Shown here piece after piece: positions 25,994 through 34,831 of a stretch of 64,000 bases of DNA (position 1 is its first letter; each line of letters opens with the position of its first letter). A program made the translations under genes and the position numbers. The stretch spans positions 1 to 64,000 of the forward strand of contig JAEWMT010000070.1 in assembly GCA_023393095.1 (NCBI GenBank). Reading direction: 5' to 3'. Below the pieces are notes generated by a model. The model was not told the DNA's origin. It did no database searches and worked only from the letters and a program-made list of their open reading frames with translations. The stretch is from Bacillota bacterium. Lineage in GTDB: Bacteria; Bacillota; Clostridia; Lachnospirales; Lachnospiraceae.

Positions 25994-27895
25994 CTATTCT
26001 TTCACAGGTCTATAAAATACTGCCGATAAGGGCGGAACCTTCAAAGTTATCGAATGTTCGAAGTCATGGCAAGGTACGTTCTTTACAGATAGCATTCGCT
26101 TGGTCACCTTTCCTGTCCCGCCAAAACGCTTCTCATCAGAATTAAATACCGGCTTATAACCCTTCGCTGCCGGTATACCAAGTATATATTTTTCTCTTAA
26201 AACCGGTGTGAAATTTATAACAACAACGATATAATCCCCCGGTGTTTTTCCTTTTCTCATAAAAGCGATCAGACTGTTATTACAATCATTCGGGCTTATC
26301 CACTGATAGCCGTCCCAACCCCCATCATCTTCCCAAAGACAGGCATTTTCAAGATAAAAATGATTTAATGCTTTTACATAATCCTTCATCCTTCGATGCA
26401 TCTCATAATTTAGAAGATGCCAATCAAGTTTGTCTTCATATTTCCACTCAATAAACTGTCCAAATTCTCCCCCCATAAAAACAAGCTTTTTGCCAGGGTG
26501 AGCTACCATATAACCATACATACAGCGTAAACCGGCAAATTTTTGTCCATAATCGCCAGGCATCTTGTTAAGCAGAGAATGCTTTCCGTGAACGACCTCA
26601 TCATGGGAAAAGGGCAGAATATAATTTTCAGAAAATGCATATGTCATAGAGAAAGTAATTAGATTATGGCTTCCTTTACGATACAGTGGATCCATGGAAC
26701 AATATTTCAAAGTATCATTCATCCATCCCATATTCCATTTGAAGGTAAAACCCAGTCCTCCCGCACTTATCGCTCTGGAAACCAAAGGCCATTGGCTGGA
26801 TTCCTCCGCTATCATAAGCGTACCCGGATACTGCGTGGCTACAATCTCATTCATTTTCCTGATTAAATCTACCGCTTCAAGATTCTCTTTGCCGCCATAT
26901 TTATTAGGAAGCCAGTCCTTTCTCGCATAATCCAGATAAAGCATACTAGTGACAGCATCCACACGGATTCCGTCTGCATGAAAGTTCTCCAACCAAAAAA
27001 TAATATTAGAAATAAGGAAACTATGTATTTCTTTCTTGCCGTAGTTAAAAACTAATGTACCCCATTCTATGTGTTCCCCTTGGCGCGGATCCGGATGTTC
27101 AAATAATGCAGTTCCATCAAATTTGGCAAGTCCATGCGTATCCTTAGGAAAATGCCCCGGGACCCAATCCATGATAATACCAATCCCCTTCTTATGACAC
27201 AGATCAACAAAATACATTAAATCCTTGGGCGTACCAAATCTACTGGTAACTGCGTAATAACCTGTTAGCTGATAACCCCAGGAACCATCAAACGGATGTT
27301 CCATAACAGGCATTAACTCGATATGGGTGTAACCCATATCTTTCACATAAGGAACCAGTTCGTCAGCAATCTCACGATAATTCATAAAGCTCCCATCCTC
27401 ATGTCTTCTCCAGGAACCTAGATGAACCTCATATATCATTAATGGTTTATCATATGGTTGATTTGTTTTCTTATGTTTCTGCCACTCATCATCTTTCCAG
27501 GAAAAGCCTTCTAAGCTGCATATTACCGATGCTGTTTTGGGTCTTAATTCAGAATAATATGCATAGGGATCCGCTTTATATAGAATGTTTCCTGATGCTG
27601 TTCCTATTGCATATTTATACAATTGAAACTCTTTAACATCAGGGATAAACAGTTCCCATATTCCTGAATTCTGTACTTTCTTCATTGGGTGTGACCATAT
27701 ATTCCACCCGTTAAAATCCCCTATTACGCTAACCCAGCTGGCGTTAGGAGCCCAAACACCAAAGAAGGTACCTTTTTGTTTACCCTTCTTCATCAGATGA
27801 GCCCCTAGCATCTGATAACTTCGATAATTCGTTCCTTCATGAAAAAGATAAATCTGATCATCGGCCATTATTCCGGGTTTTTTACCTTTTGGCAT
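25994..27895 (-). CDS. glgB: 1,4-alpha-glucan branching enzyme
   Basis: First gene of the operon; 633 residues, GH13 subfamily 9. An N-terminal CBM48 domain ('YQMLGAHLMKKGKQKGTFFGVWAPNASWVSVIGDFNGW' in outline, 'FGVWAPNASWVSVIGDFNGW') is followed by the barrel with 'YTHIELMPVMEHPFDGSWGYQ', nucleophile Asp in 'GIRVDAVTSML', acid Glu in 'IAEESSQWP' and 'FSHDEVVHGKHSL'. It transfers alpha-1,4 chains to alpha-1,6 positions. The usual second N-terminal module is absent, which is common in Firmicutes. GGAGG with AAAGGA precedes the ATG. Confidence 0.95.
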   Translation of the reverse strand: MPKGKKPGIMADDQIYLFHEGTNYRSYQMLGAHLMKKGKQKGTFFGVWAPNASWVSVIGDFNGWNIWSHPMKKVQNSGIWELFIPDVKEFQLYKYAIGTASGNILYKADPYAYYSELRPKTASVICSLEGFSWKDDEWQKHKKTNQPYDKPLMIYEVHLGSWRRHEDGSFMNYREIADELVPYVKDMGYTHIELMPVMEHPFDGSWGYQLTGYYAVTSRFGTPKDLMYFVDLCHKKGIGIIMDWVPGHFPKDTHGLAKFDGTALFEHPDPRQGEHIEWGTLVFNYGKKEIHSFLISNIIFWLENFHADGIRVDAVTSMLYLDYARKDWLPNKYGGKENLEAVDLIRKMNEIVATQYPGTLMIAEESSQWPLVSRAISAGGLGFTFKWNMGWMNDTLKYCSMDPLYRKGSHNLITFSMTYAFSENYILPFSHDEVVHGKHSLLNKMPGDYGQKFAGLRCMYGYMVAHPGKKLVFMGGEFGQFIEWKYEDKLDWHLLNYEMHRRMKDYVKALNHFYLENACLWEDDGGWDGYQWISPNDCNNSLIAFMRKGKTPGDYIVVVINFTPVLREKYILGIPAAKGYKPVFNSDEKRFGGTGKVTKRMLSVKNVPCHDFEHSITLKVPPLSAVFYRPVKE

Positions 27896-28167
27896 TCCTT
27901 TTAACCTCCCGAATTTCTCTTTTTGTCCACTATTTTTAACTGCAAATGGTATGACTGAATATTATCAGCATGAAATTATATGAAGATACCATTCAAATAT
28001 ATTCCCATTATATAAAAATGTTATTAAATTTTTTGTCAAATTGGATAAAGTTTACATTTATTTTTTGTGCAAATTCATAATGTAAGAATATATGATTAAA
28101 GTTCAGGTATATGAGATTGCGTCTGGAAGGTTTTAAAAATATTACTCATATATAAGCAAGTTAACAA

Positions 28168-28194
28168 GCTCTAGAAGCTACAGCTTCTCGAACT
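28168..28194. repeat. Inverted repeat upstream of the glycogen operon
   Basis: AGAAGCT-AC-AGCTTCT lies in the centre of a longer imperfect palindrome. It stands about 280 bp before glgB in an AT-rich gap (27896-28300) with no clear gene. TTGACA on the minus strand at 28039-28034 is followed by a TATAAT at an over-long 21-bp spacing, so I do not call a promoter. Confidence 0.35.
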
Positions 28195-28379
28195 CATTCA
28201 AATTTATATAATATTTTATATAATGACTCACTTCACGAAATTTATATTATTTCATCAATTTACTTATAAAAATTACTTTTAAATTATTAATACAGGCTTA
28301 TTAAAAAGTATTCTTGTACTCTTTCTATCATTCCTAATACATACAAAAGTTTTATTAACAATAATATTAAAGGGAGAAA

Positions 28380-28562
28380 GGTGAGGTGAGGGAACAGAAA
28401 ATAACTTGTTCCATATGAAAAACGATAACCTAGAGAATAGACAATAAGAAACCAAACGACAGAACAAAGAATGTGCTGCGAACATTCTCCGCGCCCGAAT
28501 GGGTTCGTAGTAACATAATTCCTTACCGCGAGGTGCGCATCCTGCACGGAGTGCTTTTTATT
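28380..28562 (+). ncRNA. Candidate structured RNA with its own terminator
   Basis: In an otherwise AT-rich gap, 28470-28560 is compact and comparatively GC-rich, with stems GAATGT-N7-ACATTC, CGAAC-CCC-GAAT-GGG-GTTCG, GTGCGCATCCTGCAC and finally GCAC-GGA-GTGC followed by TTTTTATTT. Open frames here read as by-products. The tail CATCCTGCACGGAGTGCTTTTT resembles the one at 38068-38088. The 5' boundary is a guess and no known RNA family was recognised. Confidence 0.3.
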
Positions 28563-28587
28563 TCATAGGACGCAATTTCCTATGAAA

Positions 28588-28616
28588 CAAAAAAAGGGAT
28601 TACCTTGATAATCCCT
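28588..28616 (-). terminator. Terminator of the hydrolase gene
   Basis: AGGGATTA-N6-TAATCCCT (28595-28616) is followed on the minus strand by seven T. A second perfect stem, TTTCATAGGA/TCCTATGAAA, lies at 28561-28587, and a looser one (TTCCCTGAAA/TTTCAGGGA) at 28640-28687. Confidence 0.8.
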
Positions 28617-28705
28617 CAAACGTTGTAATTTACAATTCCCTGAAAAGCATTCTGCCAAGGATATCTAACTTCTATAGCCTTTCAGGGACAAAACTTAACT
28701 ATATC

Positions 28706-29575
28706 CTATAAATTTCTTTGTATAAACTCCCAGGTCTTCTCCATAACTTCCTGGGTTTCTTCATTATCATTCAGTGCATCAAAGGTATGTCCCCCGGTAC
28801 TATGTAAGATAAATTCATACGGAATATTCCTGCTTTTGGCAACTTGCATAAAATGATCCTGAGAAGCATTCACGCCTCTGATCTTATCATTTTTTGCTTT
28901 TACAATTAATAACGGAGAAACTTTTTTACCGTTCTTCGGCAAATAATTCTCCGGACAGTAGACCTTATGCTCTTCCTTTAAATTTTTCACTCTGTATTTT
29001 ACATCCAAAAGACCATAATACGAAACATGGCAACGTATATATTCCGGTGTATCCTTTAAAAACAGGCTTTGATATATTCCTCCGAGAGAAAAGCTCCATA
29101 TGCATATACGGTCCGCATCTAAGTTCCAACGGTCTGCATTTTTGCGAACATAAGCTACGGCATCTAAGATATCCTGCGCCACTTCCGAATGATTAAAGTT
29201 TAAATTCGTCCGGTTACGGTGAAAGGTAACGGCTGCATATCCTTTGTCTGCAATCACTCTTCCGTAAGCAGTATAGATGCTCCACTCCTTTACATCCTTT
29301 AGCAGCCTCTCGATACCTTCTCCATGCAATAATATAATCACCGGGACTTTCTCATTCCTGTACTTTCCGCCTGGTCTGTAAATATCCATTTTTAAGTTTT
29401 GTTTGTCACTATTTTTATATAGCAGATCCTTTTCAATGACAACTTCTTTTGAAACAGCTTCTTTATAAAGCAGCCCCAATTTCTTAAAGAAATGATTGGA
29501 ATACCAATGAAACAGCAGAGCCAGAATGATTGCTAATGCTAAAATAATGATAAGTACAATAATCACAACTTCCAT
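28706..29575 (-). CDS. Membrane-anchored alpha/beta hydrolase
   Basis: AAAGGATG upstream supports a start at 29575 (289 residues) rather than 29629. An N-terminal membrane anchor (residues about 2-25, 'VVIIVLIIILALAIILALLF') precedes an esterase/lipase domain of the BD-FAE type. It has 'VPVIILLHGEG' (oxyanion strand), nucleophile Ser in 'ICIWSFSLGGIYQ', Asp near 'LLIVKAKNDKI', and His in 'HSTGGHTFDAL'. The substrate is unknown. Its promoter has the 20-bp spacer typical of MerR control, and a MerR gene lies directly upstream. Confidence 0.82.
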   Translation of the reverse strand: MEVVIIVLIIILALAIILALLFHWYSNHFFKKLGLLYKEAVSKEVVIEKDLLYKNSDKQNLKMDIYRPGGKYRNEKVPVIILLHGEGIERLLKDVKEWSIYTAYGRVIADKGYAAVTFHRNRTNLNFNHSEVAQDILDAVAYVRKNADRWNLDADRICIWSFSLGGIYQSLFLKDTPEYIRCHVSYYGLLDVKYRVKNLKEEHKVYCPENYLPKNGKKVSPLLIVKAKNDKIRGVNASQDHFMQVAKSRNIPYEFILHSTGGHTFDALNDNEETQEVMEKTWEFIQRNL

Positions 29576-29610
29576 AATGGTTACATCCTTTCTATATTTG
29601 ATTTGTAACC

Positions 29611-29642
29611 ATTGTAAAGTATGTATCATAGTACAGAGTCAA
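29611..29642 (-). promoter_or_regulatory. MerR-type promoter with 20-bp spacer
   Basis: On the minus strand TTGACT (29642-29637) and TACAAT (29616-29611) are 20 bp apart, too long for ordinary initiation but standard for promoters activated by MerR-family DNA distortion. The spacer contains TGTA-CTATGA-TACA, an inverted repeat. The start site would lie about 30 nt before the hydrolase ATG. Confidence 0.7.
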
Positions 29643-29719
29643 GCTTTTTTATTCTTCTTTCACAAAATGTAATATTAAATTTTTCTTTTGTAAAATGCTA
29701 GAGTTAGTATTTCTTCTTT

Positions 29720-30124
29720 CTATTCTTCTTCAAAATTATTCAGGAATGCCTGAATATGCGGACATTGAATTGAATTTTGACCCTTGTTTTTAAAAAAAAC
29801 CAAGGCAGCTTTCATTTCTTGGAGGCTGGAAATTCGTGAATCGATCTCGTTAATTTTTTCATCTACCGCAATAGTTAAGTCCTCCAAATTTACTTCCCTA
29901 CTTTCTACAAGGTCAAACATCTCTTTGATCTGTTTTAGAGTGAAGCCTGAAGCCTTTGCAATTTTGATAAAAGCCAACCGGTTTATCACAGCATCGGAAT
30001 ACACCCTATAACCGGATTTTGTTCTCTTAGGAGCGGGAATCAATTTATTTTTTTCATAAAACCGCAGGGTTTCCGTATTGACTTGTGCTATTTCAGCTAC
30101 CTGTCCTCTGTAATATTCAGCCAT
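29720..30124 (-). CDS. MerR-family transcriptional regulator
   Basis: A 134-residue protein with the MerR DNA-binding head ('RGQVAEIAQVNTETLRFYEKNKLI', seen as 'VAEIAQVNTETLRFYEKNKL', then 'SGYRVYSDAVINRLAFIKIA' and 'FTLKQIKEMFDL') and a long coiled-coil dimer helix. The C-terminus has one Cys in 'CPHIQAF' and not the CxxH/C pattern of metal sensors such as CueR, so the inducer is unclear. GGAGGAAG precedes the ATG. It probably activates the hydrolase promoter 80 bp downstream. Confidence 0.88.
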   Translation of the reverse strand: MAEYYRGQVAEIAQVNTETLRFYEKNKLIPAPKRTKSGYRVYSDAVINRLAFIKIAKASGFTLKQIKEMFDLVESREVNLEDLTIAVDEKINEIDSRISSLQEMKAALVFFKNKGQNSIQCPHIQAFLNNFEEE

Positions 30125-30248
30125 CTTCCTTCCTCCAATTAGCGCATATTGAATACCCGAACCATTATTTTTATTAAATACATCCTAGCATTATATTACT
30201 ATGATTGCAATAACTCACTAAGCCAATGCATAATTGAAGCAAAGATCC

Positions 30249-31442
30249 CTAAATCAATGAAATCTTATCAAGAATATGGGTAAGATAAGCAATGGTAACT
30301 CCATAATTCGTCATAGGTACCTTCTGTAGTTTTGCCTGTTCTACCCTGCTCATGACATATTTACGGTTAAACATACAGGCTCCACACTGGATAATCAAGT
30401 CAAATTCCGTAAGATCTTTTGGGAAATCATTACCGCTTACATTAACAATTGTCAAACCATCTCCCACCTTCTTACGAAGCATACGGGGAAGCTTCTCCCT
30501 TCCGATATCCTCGGTAAGGGGAACATGTGTGCAAGCCTCGGCAATTAATACCTTTGAATTCTCAGTCAGGATTTCTATCGCTTCTGTACTTTTTACAAAA
30601 TAATCAATATCCCCCTTATGGCTGGCAAATAGAACAGAGAAGGAGGTTAACAGACTAGCTTCCGGCTTCTTATCATAAACCATCTGAAATACCTGGGAGT
30701 CGGTTATAATGAGCTTGGGCGGTTTCGTAAGACTTGCAAGGGCTTCCTCGTACTTATCGGCTGTACTACTAAGGACAATACATTTCTTATCAAGTAGCTC
30801 ACGCAGCGTCTGCACCTGGGGTAGAATCAATCTTCCCTTCGGTGCCTGAATATCCTGCGGCATGACTAAAAGTACGGTATCGCCCTCCTGTACGAGGTCT
30901 CCAGTGATACTTTTGGCATCAAAATCCTCCGGCAGCCTACGAATGATTTCCTCCCTTATTTTCTCAATTCCAATCCTAGAAATGGCACTGATTTTAATCG
31001 GTTCTTCCTTGATTACTTCATATATCTTATTACGTATTTTATCCGTATTGCTGATCTGATCAATCTTATTGATAATCATGATAACCGGAGCCTTACGCGC
31101 CATGAATTCCTTTGCCCAATTAAGCTCCTGTGTAACATCTTCCTCGCTACAGACAATAAGAGCAACATCCGTTTTCTGCATTGCTATTCTCGTCTTCTCT
31201 ACTCTCATCTGCCCAAGATATCCGCTATCATCAAAACCGGCCGTATCAATCAAGACACAGGGTCCGATTCCATAGATTTCGATTGTCTTATAAACCGGGT
31301 CCGTAGTCGTGCCTGCAACCTCGGATACTAACGCTGTATTATGTCCGGTAAGGGCATTGATTAATGTTGATTTACCGCTATTTCTTTTACCGAATATCCC
31401 GATGTGAAGCTGATTTGCTCTCGGGGTATCATTTAAACTCAT
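30249..31442 (-). CDS. hydF: [FeFe]-hydrogenase maturation GTPase HydF
   Basis: AGGAGG 8 nt upstream selects 31442 (397 residues). HydF is the scaffold on which the 2Fe subcluster is assembled and passed to the hydrogenase. N-terminal GTPase: 'GIFGKRNSGKSTLINALTG', 'GTTTDP', 'DTAGF', 'NKID'. The C-terminal cluster-binding part keeps Cys-Thr-His ('EACTHVPL') and 'IQCGACMFNRKYV'. It is the last gene of hydE-hydG-hydF, 160 bp after hydG. Confidence 0.95.
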   Translation of the reverse strand: MSLNDTPRANQLHIGIFGKRNSGKSTLINALTGHNTALVSEVAGTTTDPVYKTIEIYGIGPCVLIDTAGFDDSGYLGQMRVEKTRIAMQKTDVALIVCSEEDVTQELNWAKEFMARKAPVIMIINKIDQISNTDKIRNKIYEVIKEEPIKISAISRIGIEKIREEIIRRLPEDFDAKSITGDLVQEGDTVLLVMPQDIQAPKGRLILPQVQTLRELLDKKCIVLSSTADKYEEALASLTKPPKLIITDSQVFQMVYDKKPEASLLTSFSVLFASHKGDIDYFVKSTEAIEILTENSKVLIAEACTHVPLTEDIGREKLPRMLRKKVGDGLTIVNVSGNDFPKDLTEFDLIIQCGACMFNRKYVMSRVEQAKLQKVPMTNYGVTIAYLTHILDKISLI

Positions 31443-31500
31443 ATACATATCCTCCTATGATATAAAATGATATTTTGTATACACTAATATTCTGTCTAAT

Positions 31501-31550
31501 TCTCACGCACCGTTTTCATTCTATATGGTGCTGAGTAAGTCGGTGTGAGT
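31501..31550. repeat. Hairpin between hydG and hydF
   Basis: CTCACGCACCG near 31502-31512 pairs with CGGTGTGAG at 31541-31549. No T-tract follows, so it may be an RNA processing or stability element and not a terminator. Confidence 0.35.
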
Positions 31551-31604
31551 ATTTGATAATTTAACTATTTTACTTCTTTAGGTAAGACATAACTTTCTAG
31601 ACAT

Positions 31605-33023
31605 TTAAAATCTAAAATCCCTGCTGCCTTCCTTTATTTTGTTCAGATTTTCTTTGGCAATCTTTAATACCTTCTGGTTCGGAATATGCTCAAGCTCCTT
31701 CTCAATCAATGCCTCCCCCTTCTGCTTTGTATCAGGTGAAGCATAGTCCTCGAGATATTCTTTTAAGGTCATCAAGGCATTTGGCTGACAGCAGTTTGCA
31801 ATCTGACCGGACTTCAAAAGAGTCATAAAACGGTCTCCGGTTCTTCCTTCCCGGTAGCAGGCGGTACAGAAACTCGGAATATGTCCCATATCCAGAAGCC
31901 AATTCACGATTTCATCCAGGGTTCTGTTATCATTCACATCAAATTGAGCGGAGCTTTCATCCTCCGGTTCCGATTCTGCATAACCTCCAACACTGGTTCT
32001 GGAGCCACCGCTGATTTGTGATATTCCAAGTCTTAAAACCTTCTCCCTTGTCTTTTTCGACTCTCTGGTAGATACAATGAGTCCGGTATAAGGTACTGCA
32101 ATACGTAATACAGCTACAATTTTCTCAAAGATTTCATCGGAAATAGCATTGTGAAAGGTCTTCGGATCAATGTCATCCGCAGGACGTATCCGAGGTACAC
32201 TGATCGTATGTGGTCCAACACCCATTGCTGCCTCAAGATGCTCGGCATGCATGATAATTCCAGCAAAATCATAGCGGTACAGATTGAGTCCAAATAAAAC
32301 TCCCAAGCCTACATCATCGATTCCACCCTCCATCGCACGATCCATTGCCTCGGTGTGGTAAGCATAATTATGCTTTGGTCCGGTCGGATGAAGCTTCTCA
32401 TAATTTTCCTTATGATAGGTCTCCTGGAATAAAATATAGGTTCCGATCCCTGCTTCCTTTAATTTTTGATAATCCTCCACAGTAGTTGCAGCAATATTAA
32501 CATTAACACGGCGAATCGAACCATTCTTATGCTGTATCGAATAGATTGTTCTGATACTGTCCAGGATATATTCCAGAGGATTATTTACCGGATCTTCTCC
32601 TGCCTCCAGTGCAAGACGTTTATGACCCATATCCTGAAGTGCAATTACCTCATTGCGTATATCCTCCTGAGTCAGCTTCTTGCGGGGAATATGTTTGTTC
32701 ACATAATGGTATGGACAGTAAACGCACCCGTTGACACAATAATTAGAAAGATAAAGAGGTGCAAACATGACAATACGGTTACCATAAAATCTTTCCTTTA
32801 TCCTTATTGCCAAATCAAATATTTTCTGAACCTCATCCTCCAGATCACAATCAAGAAGTACTAGGGCTTCCCGGTGTGTAATCCCTTTCATGTCCTTGGC
32901 CTTTTCAAGAATCTGGTCTATCAGCTCTCTGTTGTTTTTATTCGCAGCTGCATACTCCAGAGTCTCTAGAATCTCCTCATGATTAATGAACTCTTCTGCC
33001 TTCTTAGATTTTACATCATACAT
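31605..33023 (-). CDS. hydG: [FeFe]-hydrogenase maturase HydG
   Basis: A 472-residue radical-SAM tyrosine lyase that yields CO and CN- for the H-cluster. Seen: the radical-SAM cysteines in 'NYCVNGCVYCPYH', 'LALEAGEDPVNNP', and the C-terminal auxiliary cluster motif 'FCTACYREGRTGDRFM' with the later Cys in 'GQIANCCQPNAL' (CX2CX22C). Length is exactly typical. It stands between hydE and hydF on the minus strand. Confidence 0.97.
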   Translation of the reverse strand: MYDVKSKKAEEFINHEEILETLEYAAANKNNRELIDQILEKAKDMKGITHREALVLLDCDLEDEVQKIFDLAIRIKERFYGNRIVMFAPLYLSNYCVNGCVYCPYHYVNKHIPRKKLTQEDIRNEVIALQDMGHKRLALEAGEDPVNNPLEYILDSIRTIYSIQHKNGSIRRVNVNIAATTVEDYQKLKEAGIGTYILFQETYHKENYEKLHPTGPKHNYAYHTEAMDRAMEGGIDDVGLGVLFGLNLYRYDFAGIIMHAEHLEAAMGVGPHTISVPRIRPADDIDPKTFHNAISDEIFEKIVAVLRIAVPYTGLIVSTRESKKTREKVLRLGISQISGGSRTSVGGYAESEPEDESSAQFDVNDNRTLDEIVNWLLDMGHIPSFCTACYREGRTGDRFMTLLKSGQIANCCQPNALMTLKEYLEDYASPDTKQKGEALIEKELEHIPNQKVLKIAKENLNKIKEGSRDFRF

Positions 33024-33171
33024 AATTATCTCTCCTTTTATTTAAACTTTCCTATGCCTCATTGCATATCCAGCTATTTTAGATTAGGTTAAGTCATATC
33101 GTTACTGTTTGGCCTTACGGGTAAAGATAAACAACTCGCGTCATCATAACCTGAATTATAACTCGTAGCTA

Positions 33172-34260
33172 CTATAAAACCGGAACAAAATCTCCGCGAT
33201 CCACCGCGAGCTCATAACCGATTTTTTTCATTCTGCCTTCGAGACAGAAGCGACACTCTGCTGCCTCATCACCGGTACAGATTTTATTATCATATAACTC
33301 ATACTTTTTACGAACCGATGTCGGCGAGAGGTTAGGCATAACTACGTTGGCTCCATACAGAATTCCCATCTCCCTTCCGTTAGGATGAATGGTCCCCAGT
33401 GCCGTGGTAGCAGGGATCAAAGCATTTGGAAGCATGAGTCTTAGAATACTGATTAATATCAAGGTCTGTTCCAAGGTTCCCTGTGCTTTTTTGGCAAATG
33501 GGGTCTGATGATGTGGTATGAATGGGCCGATGCCTATCATCTGCGGGGAAAGCTCTTTGATAAATAACAGATCCTCAGCAATATTTTCTAAGGTTTGATA
33601 AGGTGATCCCACCATAAATCCGGCACCCACCTGAAAGCCAATTTCTTTTAAATCCCATAAACACCTTTTTCGTTTTTGGAGGCTCAGGTTATCGGGATGA
33701 AGTCTACGGTAGTGCTCTTCATTAGCTGTCTCATGCCTTAACAGATATCTATCAGCACCTGCCTTGTAAAACTTAAGATAACTCTCATAGCTTCTCTCTC
33801 CAATTGAGAGGGTGATGGCACAATCGGGGAACTCATATTTTATCCTGCTTACAATTACTGCTATATCGTCATCTTGGTAACTTCCATCTTCTCCGCCCTG
33901 TAAGACAAAGGTTCGAAATCCGAGATCATACCCCGTCCTGCAGCAATTTAGAATATCCTCATTCGTCAACCGATATCTGTGTACTTCGGTGTTACTTCTG
34001 CGGATTCCACAGTAATAACAGTCATTTTTACAATAATTTGTAAATTCAATCAACCCACGGGTATAAATTTTATTATTAAAGTATTTCTTCGAAGTCGACT
34101 GTGCCTTCTTCCTGAGAAGCTCTTGATTTTCTTGAATCTCCTGATACTCTTGTATCTCCTGATTTTCCTGGAAAAGTTCTGTCAAAAGGGTGACAAATTC
34201 TTCTTTTGTTAAAATACGGCGCTCCTCAAGCTTATGAATTAAATTTATAGTATCAGCCAT
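33172..34260 (-). CDS. hydE: [FeFe]-hydrogenase maturase HydE
   Basis: A 362-residue radical-SAM protein of the HydE/PylB/BioB group, acting in H-cluster assembly. Radical-SAM motif 'FTNYCKNDCYYCGIRRSN'; others are 'TFVLQGGEDGSYQDD', 'GERSYESYLKFYKAGADRYLLRHE' in part, and 'VGSPYQT'. Residues about 31-48 are an odd run of 'ENQEIQEYQEIQENQE' repeats, not expected in the family. It is the first gene of hydEGF, and no hydrogenase structural gene is in the window. Confidence 0.94.
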   Translation of the reverse strand: MADTINLIHKLEERRILTKEEFVTLLTELFQENQEIQEYQEIQENQELLRKKAQSTSKKYFNNKIYTRGLIEFTNYCKNDCYYCGIRRSNTEVHRYRLTNEDILNCCRTGYDLGFRTFVLQGGEDGSYQDDDIAVIVSRIKYEFPDCAITLSIGERSYESYLKFYKAGADRYLLRHETANEEHYRRLHPDNLSLQKRKRCLWDLKEIGFQVGAGFMVGSPYQTLENIAEDLLFIKELSPQMIGIGPFIPHHQTPFAKKAQGTLEQTLILISILRLMLPNALIPATTALGTIHPNGREMGILYGANVVMPNLSPTSVRKKYELYDNKICTGDEAAECRFCLEGRMKKIGYELAVDRGDFVPVL

Positions 34261-34348
34261 AGGTCATCTCACTTTCTTTAAAAAATAATCATGATAGAGT
34301 TCTCTTACGAAACTGTTGCATCAGGTATAGCAAGGAATGCTGATACAA

Positions 34349-34378
34349 AAAAATCCCTGTACCAAAAGGCACAAGGAT
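34349..34378 (-). terminator. Terminator upstream of hydE
   Basis: On the minus strand ATCCTTGTGCC-TTTT-GGTACAGGGAT is followed by seven T. It lies 90 bp before the hydE ATG on the same strand, so it either ends transcription from the YoaK-like gene or attenuates hydEGF. Further upstream, 34480-34525 contains CGCC/GGCG stems in a short GC-rich patch of unknown meaning. Confidence 0.55.
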
Positions 34379-34616
34379 AGTAGATTTTGTAATATATCCC
34401 CTCTATCGGATTACACGTATTGAGAAGCAAAGTATCTTATTACGGTAATATCTTAAATGGATAGTGGATGGATATCTTCTATTCTTCGCCTTCCCACTCG
34501 GGCGTACCCTCGTTATCAGCACGATTATTTTGTTATTAATTTAACAATATTATATATGATTTCAAATGACTTGTAAATAATAAAATAAGTTTTTTAATTT
34601 GTACTTTATTATAAAG

Positions 34617-34831
34617 GTTACTGTTCAGATTAGTCAGAAATTCGGTTGGATGATTTCGATTTATGTTTCCGAAAAGGAGTATTTACATTCGTCGGTACTT
34701 TGGCTCTGTATTTTAGAGCCTTATGTACCGCTACGTAATGCAACTGTAATGCAACTAAGCGGGAGCATCTCCGCTTCGGAAACATAGATTGAAATCATCC
34801 AGCCAAATTTCTGGCTAGTCTGAACAGTAAC
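34617..34831. mobile_element. MITE-like element, copy B, with target duplication
   Basis: 215 bp, non-coding. Terminal inverted repeats of about 57 bp begin GTTACTGTTCAGA and end TCTGAACAGTAAC. TTATAAAG flanks it exactly on both sides (34609-34616 and 34832-34839), an 8-bp target-site duplication. The centre holds the AGAGCC hairpin and a TTGCATTAC tandem repeat absent from copy A. It is inverted relative to copy A at 16454-16657. Confidence 0.9.

Noticed and set aside
28007..28039. Minus-strand TTGACA and TATAAT ahead of glgB
   Set aside because: The 21-bp spacing is too long for normal use and no activator gene is adjacent, so I do not call it a promoter.
28279..28547. Two overlapping minus-strand ORFs of 68 and 86 residues
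   Set aside because: No ribosome sites, skewed hydrophobic/aromatic composition, and the 5' part overlaps the structured GC-rich segment; most likely chance frames.
34480..34525. tRNA-like segment on the minus strand (acceptor-like arm, TA, CGCC-CGAGTGGGAA-GGCG D-arm)
   Set aside because: No anticodon or T-arm follows; the next 60 bases do not fold as a tRNA. Also considered as a riboswitch, but no known class signature fits.
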